Shown piece by piece: positions 49,043 to 52,930 of a DNA stretch of 52,930 nt; the first letter of the stretch is position 1, and each line of letters begins with the position of its first letter. Both the position numbers and the translations under genes were made by a program. This stretch comes from Pseudomonas sp. ZH-FAD (lineage in GTDB: Bacteria > Pseudomonadota > Gammaproteobacteria > Pseudomonadales > Pseudomonadaceae): assembly GCF_002803095.1 (NCBI RefSeq), contig NZ_PGLR01000042.1:1-52930 (forward strand). The letters are read 5' to 3'. The notes beneath the pieces were generated by a model. The model searched no databases, was not told the DNA's origin, and saw only the letters and a program-made list of their open reading frames with translations.

Positions 49043-49549
49043 ATGTCTCAGCTTTCTCTCGCCTTTGACGCTTCTCTGATGATTCGCGACGAGCAAGGTC
49101 GCTATCTGCCTGCCACTGCAGAACAGATCCTGGATGCTGCTCGCAAGGTGATCGATCAGAAGGTTCAGCGAGGTGCAGCCTTTACGTCTTCGGAGCTGGT
49201 CAAGGAGTACTTGATCGCGAAGCTGGGTGGCTTTGAGCACGAGGTTTTTTCAGCGCTGTTTCTGGATGCCAAGCATCGCCTGATCCAGTACGTCGAGATG
49301 TTCCGCGGCACCATCGACAGTGCATCTGTATACCCGCGCGAGGTGGTCAAGGAAGCACTGCGCCTGAATGCTGCGGCAGTGATCTTCGCGCACAACCATC
49401 CAAGCGGAAATTCAGAGCCAAGCCAGGCTGACAAGGTGCTAACACAACGCTTGAAGGAAGCCTTGGCGCTGGTCGATGTCCGCTCGCTGGATCACGTCAT
49501 CGTGGCAGGCCAACACACCGTATCTTTCGCTGAGCTTGGGTTGCTATGA
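49043..49549 (+). CDS. radC: RadC-like JAB-domain protein
   Basis: A 168-residue protein starting at ATG 49043 (GGAG 7 bp upstream); ATG 49037 is possible. The JAB/MPN core has the metal motif HNHPSGNSEPSQAD with an upstream Glu in ALFLDAKHRLIQYVE, and FVREVVKEAL-like helices. It lacks the N-terminal helix-hairpin-helix of chromosomal RadC and matches the short copies carried by integrative elements. Confidence 0.88.
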   Translation: MSQLSLAFDASLMIRDEQGRYLPATAEQILDAARKVIDQKVQRGAAFTSSELVKEYLIAKLGGFEHEVFSALFLDAKHRLIQYVEMFRGTIDSASVYPREVVKEALRLNAAAVIFAHNHPSGNSEPSQADKVLTQRLKEALALVDVRSLDHVIVAGQHTVSFAELGLL

Positions 49550-49552
49550 ACC

Positions 49553-49574
49553 AAGGGGGCTGAGCCCCCTTTTT
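49553..49574. terminator. Bidirectional terminator between radC-like and NYN genes
   Basis: AAGGGGGC-TGA-GCCCCCTT with a run of five T. It sits 3 bp after the radC-like stop and 11 bp after the convergent NYN stop. Confidence 0.75.
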
Positions 49575-49585
49575 GCTGCGCCCTT

Positions 49586-50398
49586 TCAGGCGTGCGCAGC
49601 GTGTTCAGCCGATTCATCTTCCTTCGCTGCCAGCCCCACCGTCCAGTGGCCGCCGTTTTCTTGGATCAGATGCAGCAGGTCGTAGGTTCTGATCATGTCG
49701 AGTAGACCAGAATGGCCGTAGGCGTTTGGCGAAAATGCCGGATCAGTACGTTTGAGGTACTGCCCAAGGGCGCTCAGGGTGACCTTGCCTTCGCTGGTTC
49801 CGCCTGCAAGCAGAGATACGGCATCCACCACGAACCTTGGTCGCCGCTTGACGACAGGCTTGCTGGGTTCAGGCTTAGCGGTTTCCTGCTTGCAGCTCGA
49901 CTCAGCCTTGGCCGCAGGCTTCTCGGCATGCTCCGCAACAGGCTCTTGGAAATGCTCCTCGCGGCGCCACTCAAAGAACTGGTCACTGGCGTTGCGCAGT
50001 GCGTCGGGGGTCTTGGGTTCACCGACGATGCAGACAGTAGCGCCACGTTCTCTGAGCTTGCGACACAGGTAGGCGAAATCGGAATCGCTGGTTACCAGGC
50101 AGAATGTATCCGCACGGTGATCGAAGAGCGCCTCCATTGCGTCCAGGGCCAAGGCGATGTCGGAAGTATTCTTGCCGGCCGCATATTGGTATTGCAGGCA
50201 TGGTGTGAAGGCCAGTCGAACGAGAGCCTCCTGCCATTTGTTGGCCAAGGTCCCGTGATTGCCATATCCCCTTCTCAGGACGACACGTCCGAACTGGGCG
50301 ACCACGCGTAATGCGTGCTCCAGAATCTCGGGCGATACGTTGTCGCAATCCACCAAAACAGCTACACGCGTTTCTCCAGCCGGCGTGAAAACTCCCAT
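49586..50398 (-). CDS. NYN-domain nuclease with LOTUS/OST-HTH-like C-terminus
   Basis: A 270-residue protein. The NYN (PIN-like) domain (about 1-150) has VAVLVDCDNV, ALALDAMEALFD and CLVTSDSDFAYL, giving the acidic catalytic set. A charged linker rich in Ala, Lys and Glu (150-185) leads to a winged-helix-like C-terminal domain (about 190-260, SALGQYLKRTDPAF, GLLDMIRTYDLLHLI) resembling OST-HTH/LOTUS. The likely activity is RNA binding and cleavage. Its start is ATG 50398. Confidence 0.85.
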   Translation of the reverse strand: MGVFTPAGETRVAVLVDCDNVSPEILEHALRVVAQFGRVVLRRGYGNHGTLANKWQEALVRLAFTPCLQYQYAAGKNTSDIALALDAMEALFDHRADTFCLVTSDSDFAYLCRKLRERGATVCIVGEPKTPDALRNASDQFFEWRREEHFQEPVAEHAEKPAAKAESSCKQETAKPEPSKPVVKRRPRFVVDAVSLLAGGTSEGKVTLSALGQYLKRTDPAFSPNAYGHSGLLDMIRTYDLLHLIQENGGHWTVGLAAKEDESAEHAAHA

Positions 50399-50588
50399 CC
50401 CTGCTCCTATCGAGTGATCCCAGTTGAACCAATAGCCTCACGACTGCTGCCAGCACGACAGTTACAGACCGGTTTATCTGCCTCGGTCTAGTTCACTTGG
50501 CGGACGTGCGCGTCTTCAGTTCCAAAATAGAAATACCGCAATGAACAAGCGATCAGATTGTGAACTAGCAGACCGCTGGCCTCCAGCA

Positions 50589-50786
50589 TCAGCCAGTAGC
50601 TTTGCGTAAGTCGCGGCGGAAATTTTCCAAACTCCGGAAATCGCTAGGGGACTTGGCTACGGTCACTGTCGGTCGGCCACCTGGATGAGTAAGCCGTCCA
50701 TGCTTACCTCCACGATGAAAGCGCCATCCTTGACGAACCAGTTGACGGATGAGCGCATCGATTTCTTTGTTCGAACAGTACTTCAT
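50589..50786 (-). CDS. HicA-like small protein coupled to the viperin-like gene
   Basis: A 65-residue dsRBD-fold toxin-like protein: EIDALIRQLVRQGWRFHRGG, GKHGRLTHPGG (His29 in the HicA catalytic position) and a C-terminal SLENFRRDLRKA helix. No HicB antitoxin gene is present beside it. Instead its ATG overlaps the stop of the viperin-like gene (4 bp), so it is co-translated with it. Confidence 0.7.
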   Translation of the reverse strand: MKYCSNKEIDALIRQLVRQGWRFHRGGKHGRLTHPGGRPTVTVAKSPSDFRSLENFRRDLRKATG

Positions 50787-51697
50787 GCGCCCTCTCCTGC
50801 CTGCAGAGTGTAGCGTGCGAGGAAGCGCTCAATGTCGAAGGCCATTTGAGAAAAGGCTGCATCCGCACCTACCTCCAGGATCGGCCTACTGTAGTCGTAA
50901 CCGTTCCCCGCAATCAGCGGGCTGTTCTGGAAGAAGCGCCCATGTGGATCAACCATCAGATAGGATTCGGCCATATCTTGGTTGTCTTCCGGACATAAGA
51001 TATTCGCGAAGGCGCGATGACGTAGGACAAAGGCGGCGAACTGCTCTTCGCTGATGGACAAATGCTGATTGACCACGGGCAGCATGCGCAGGACTTTCCA
51101 CTTATGCGGAGCAAAACGGCCTAAAAGACCGCTCATGTCTTCCGCATGGTTGGCCTGGTTGACCACAGTATTGAGTTTGAGCCTAAAACCAGGATTTAAC
51201 TGACGAGCACTGTCGAGGGCACTGGCCAGATCGCTCAGGTTGAGAAGCTTGCCACGACGGTCGACTCGGCCGATTGTACGGTTGGTCTCAGAGCTACTCG
51301 AATCGATGCTGATCCCGAGCCAGATTAACTGAGTTGCCAAACGATCCAGTAGCTCCCGGGTCAGACTTGCTCCATTGCTGATCATGGAGACTTCAAAGCC
51401 AAGCGCCCGGGCCTGACTAACAATGGCCGGGAGCTTCCTGGCATGTAGCAAAGGCTCTCCGCCAGCCAGATTGAGACGGACGGAGTTCCAGGACATTCGC
51501 CTAGCCAGCGGGTTGGCGTGGTTAGTCGGGTGGAAGAATCGATACAGTTCTCTTAACAGCGCTGTAGTTTGCTCTACATCGTGGATCAACTCTCGTGGGC
51601 ACGCAGATTCTTTCCAGGCTGCATAGCAGTACTGGCAACGGTAATTGCAAGCCTCGGTGAGATGCCAGTTCAGGACAAGCTGGGTGGGGGATTGCAT
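50783..51697 (-). CDS. Viperin-like antiviral radical SAM enzyme
   Basis: A 304-residue radical SAM protein. The iron-sulfur motif CNYRCQYC gives Cys17, Cys21, Cys24. Viperin-like features follow: NWHLTEACNYRC at the start, LNLAGGEPLLHARKLP, GFEVSMISNGASLT, SIDSSSSETNRTIGR, KLNTVVNQANHAEDM, WKVLRMLPVVNQ and ESYLMVDPHGRFFQ. Viperins convert CTP-type nucleotides to ddh-nucleotides that stop viral RNA synthesis. The C-terminal end (RFLARYTLQAGEGA) departs from the family's usual ending. It is upstream of the HicA-like gene. Confidence 0.82.
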   Translation of the reverse strand: MQSPTQLVLNWHLTEACNYRCQYCYAAWKESACPRELIHDVEQTTALLRELYRFFHPTNHANPLARRMSWNSVRLNLAGGEPLLHARKLPAIVSQARALGFEVSMISNGASLTRELLDRLATQLIWLGISIDSSSSETNRTIGRVDRRGKLLNLSDLASALDSARQLNPGFRLKLNTVVNQANHAEDMSGLLGRFAPHKWKVLRMLPVVNQHLSISEEQFAAFVLRHRAFANILCPEDNQDMAESYLMVDPHGRFFQNSPLIAGNGYDYSRPILEVGADAAFSQMAFDIERFLARYTLQAGEGA

Positions 51698-51879
51698 GAA
51701 GCGGACTCCGTCTGTTGGGGTCCGCGCAGGATCTCAGTGCACCTGATTACCCGGTATGCAGAACGGCGTACCCCCTCCTCATGATTCCTGAGCAGGGGGG
51801 AGTACGCGATTCTTCAGTGTTAAGGTTGCAGCGCTTTGCAAGGATTAACGCACCTTCAACAACACCAAGGACAGGCGCC

Positions 51880-52930
51880 ATGAGCACCCTACCGCTAGCC
51901 GAAGCTATCCTACTGGAAATTCATCAGAGCCTCGGCTGCCCAAGCTATCAGACCACCAAAAAACGCAAGTTTGCGACCGGGCAAGACAGCCTTGCTACCC
52001 ACAAGGCCATGGGCGAAGAAGTCCTATACGCTATCTTCGATGCTCTCGATATGGATCCTCGGGCTCGCCTCGATGCCCTCGACAACCTTACCGAGTTTGG
52101 GAACGCCTACAAACATCTGGAACTCAATACCTGGACCTTTGCCGCCGATGAGCGCCAGATTCTGTGGATGCTGCTCGGTTATTTCTATATGCCTGGACTG
52201 GCTCGCCGCGCTGCTTTTTGGAATCTGGGCAAACCATTAGATACGGGCATGCCTGGCGGGCGCTTCTGGTATCTGCCCGAGCCCCGCAATGTGGGAGGAA
52301 AACAGAGCCTCTATCTACCCGTAGCTCAGGTAGTAGATTGGCTACTGGACTTACTGGGAATGCCTTTAGAGGAGCTTGCCGATCAGCGCAGTGAGATCAC
52401 AAGAGGCGGACATGATGGCCTACGGCGATCCCTGTACAACTGGCGAAAGGATACCAACATCCGCCCCGACACCTTCCGCAAGTACTTCTCGGACAAAGCG
52501 GTCTTGGACTTCAAGGGAGCGTTCACCCTCGACAACAATCGCTCGCCTGCTGAGCAGTTCGCCGACGCGCTGGCATTTGTAACGCGTAAACAACTGACAG
52601 CAGAACAACTCCGCCTGGAAATTCCGATGACCCAGCCGGGCCGCCTTGAGGCCATTCTGGACGGTGTTGCTGATGAGGATGAACAGGCTGCTCTCATCGA
52701 ATGCCTGGCTGATCGTTATGCTATCCCGTCACTACATACAGTCCGTCAACGCCTGCTCTTTGCCCGCATGGTGCAGGATGGTTATGAGCGTTTGCTCAAA
52801 TTCCTGTGCCCTGGTGCGGATTCCACGCCATCCGGCCACCCAGTCCGCTCTCATCTGGCCAGGCATTCCAGGGCCATCTGGCCACCTGTTCCACGGCCAT
52901 CCGGCCGGGCAGTCGGAGCGCAGCGACGCA
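51880..52930 (+). CDS. Uncharacterised protein, 3' end outside the window
   Basis: The frame starts at ATG 51880 (MSTLPLAEAILLEIHQS; AAGGACAGG 5 bp upstream) and is open to the right edge, at least 350 codons. It is mainly soluble with predicted helices and no membrane segments; a basic, DNA-binding-like patch occurs at GGHDGLRRSLYNWRKDTN. No family is recognised. The last 30 codons cross the 23-bp tandem repeats at 52828-52919, and composition changes there (PSGHPVRSHLARHSRAIW), so the native stop may have been lost by an insertion. The start is divergent from the viperin-like gene. Confidence 0.6.
   Translation, partial: MSTLPLAEAILLEIHQSLGCPSYQTTKKRKFATGQDSLATHKAMGEEVLYAIFDALDMDPRARLDALDNLTEFGNAYKHLELNTWTFAADERQILWMLLGYFYMPGLARRAAFWNLGKPLDTGMPGGRFWYLPEPRNVGGKQSLYLPVAQVVDWLLDLLGMPLEELADQRSEITRGGHDGLRRSLYNWRKDTNIRPDTFRKYFSDKAVLDFKGAFTLDNNRSPAEQFADALAFVTRKQLTAEQLRLEIPMTQPGRLEAILDGVADEDEQAALIECLADRYAIPSLHTVRQRLLFARMVQDGYERLLKFLCPGADSTPSGHPVRSHLARHSRAIWPPVPRPSGRAVGAQRR
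52828..52919. repeat. Four 23-bp tandem repeats, possible IS21-type terminal repeats
   Basis: Units beginning CCATCCGGCCA, TCATCTGGCCA, CCATCTGGCCA and CCATCCGGCCG start at 52828, 52851, 52874 and 52897, exactly 23 bp apart. The consensus core is CCATCYGGCCA, and TTCCA recurs in the spacer. Multiple short terminal repeats of this kind occur at the ends of IS21-family elements, so an insertion may begin here; the transposase would be outside the window. Confidence 0.55.

Noticed and set aside
50589..50786. Classical hicAB toxin-antitoxin module
   Set aside because: No hicB gene adjoins it; the upstream partner is the viperin-like gene.
1..52930. CRISPR arrays
   Set aside because: No regularly spaced 25-40 bp repeats with unique spacers were seen; the only tandem units (52828-52919) have no spacers.

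Overview
The window is a stretch of accessory DNA from a Pseudomonas-type gammaproteobacterium. The evidence is an OprD-family porin, PtrA/DUF2790-type small periplasmic proteins, a CopABRS copper system with repeated CopR-like boxes, a MerR-type lead/cadmium regulator and high-GC codon use. It reads as genomic-island DNA in two blocks that meet at a tRNA-Pro 3' fragment near 32.2 kb.

Left block (1-31.8 kb), metal resistance. A CadR/PbrR-type regulator (2.3-2.7 kb) sits between two MerR-type promoters with 19-bp spacers. One drives a cation transporter to the right. The other drives DUF3703, lspA, an AraC regulator and a sterol-desaturase-like gene to the left. A complete IS3-family element (4.0-5.3 kb) separates this from a CusCBA-type Cu/Ag efflux operon. 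Next come a PtrA/DUF2790 protein, an OprD porin, and a leftward copper operon: CopA oxidase, a Met/His-rich peptide, CopB, a His-tailed cytochrome c and CopG. A bufferin operon (bufABC), a CopZ-like chaperone behind a CueR-type promoter, a P-type copper ATPase, DUF2933, two cupredoxins, a PtrA-like protein and the copRS two-component system complete the block. TTAC-N6-GTAA/GTCA boxes recur in front of many of these genes and suggest one CopR regulon. A two-gene Gabija anti-phage system (gajA, gajB) lies inside the copper block between copZ and the ATPase.

Junction (31.8-32.8 kb). This holds a degraded gene, an 11-bp tandem repeat, a terminator and the 3' half of a tRNA-Pro(GGG) gene, which looks like an attachment-site copy marking the end of an integrated element that extends to the right.

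Right block (32.8-52.9 kb), defence and element backbone. A C5-cytosine DNA methyltransferase is followed by three tightly coupled genes of 715, 514 and 1830 codons whose layout resembles DptF-DptG-DptH: an ATPase, an unknown protein, and a giant protein with a PD-(D/E)XK-like motif and a C-terminal HerA/FtsK-like ATPase. No dnd genes are present. This is the best candidate for an undescribed system. Facing it are a phosphorylase-SLOG-TIR triple fusion and a PD-(D/E)XK-TOPRIM protein. Then come genes typical of integrative elements (small hypotheticals, a RadC-like protein, a NYN/LOTUS protein), a viperin-like radical-SAM gene translationally coupled to a HicA-like gene, and an unknown gene that runs off the right edge through 23-bp tandem repeats.
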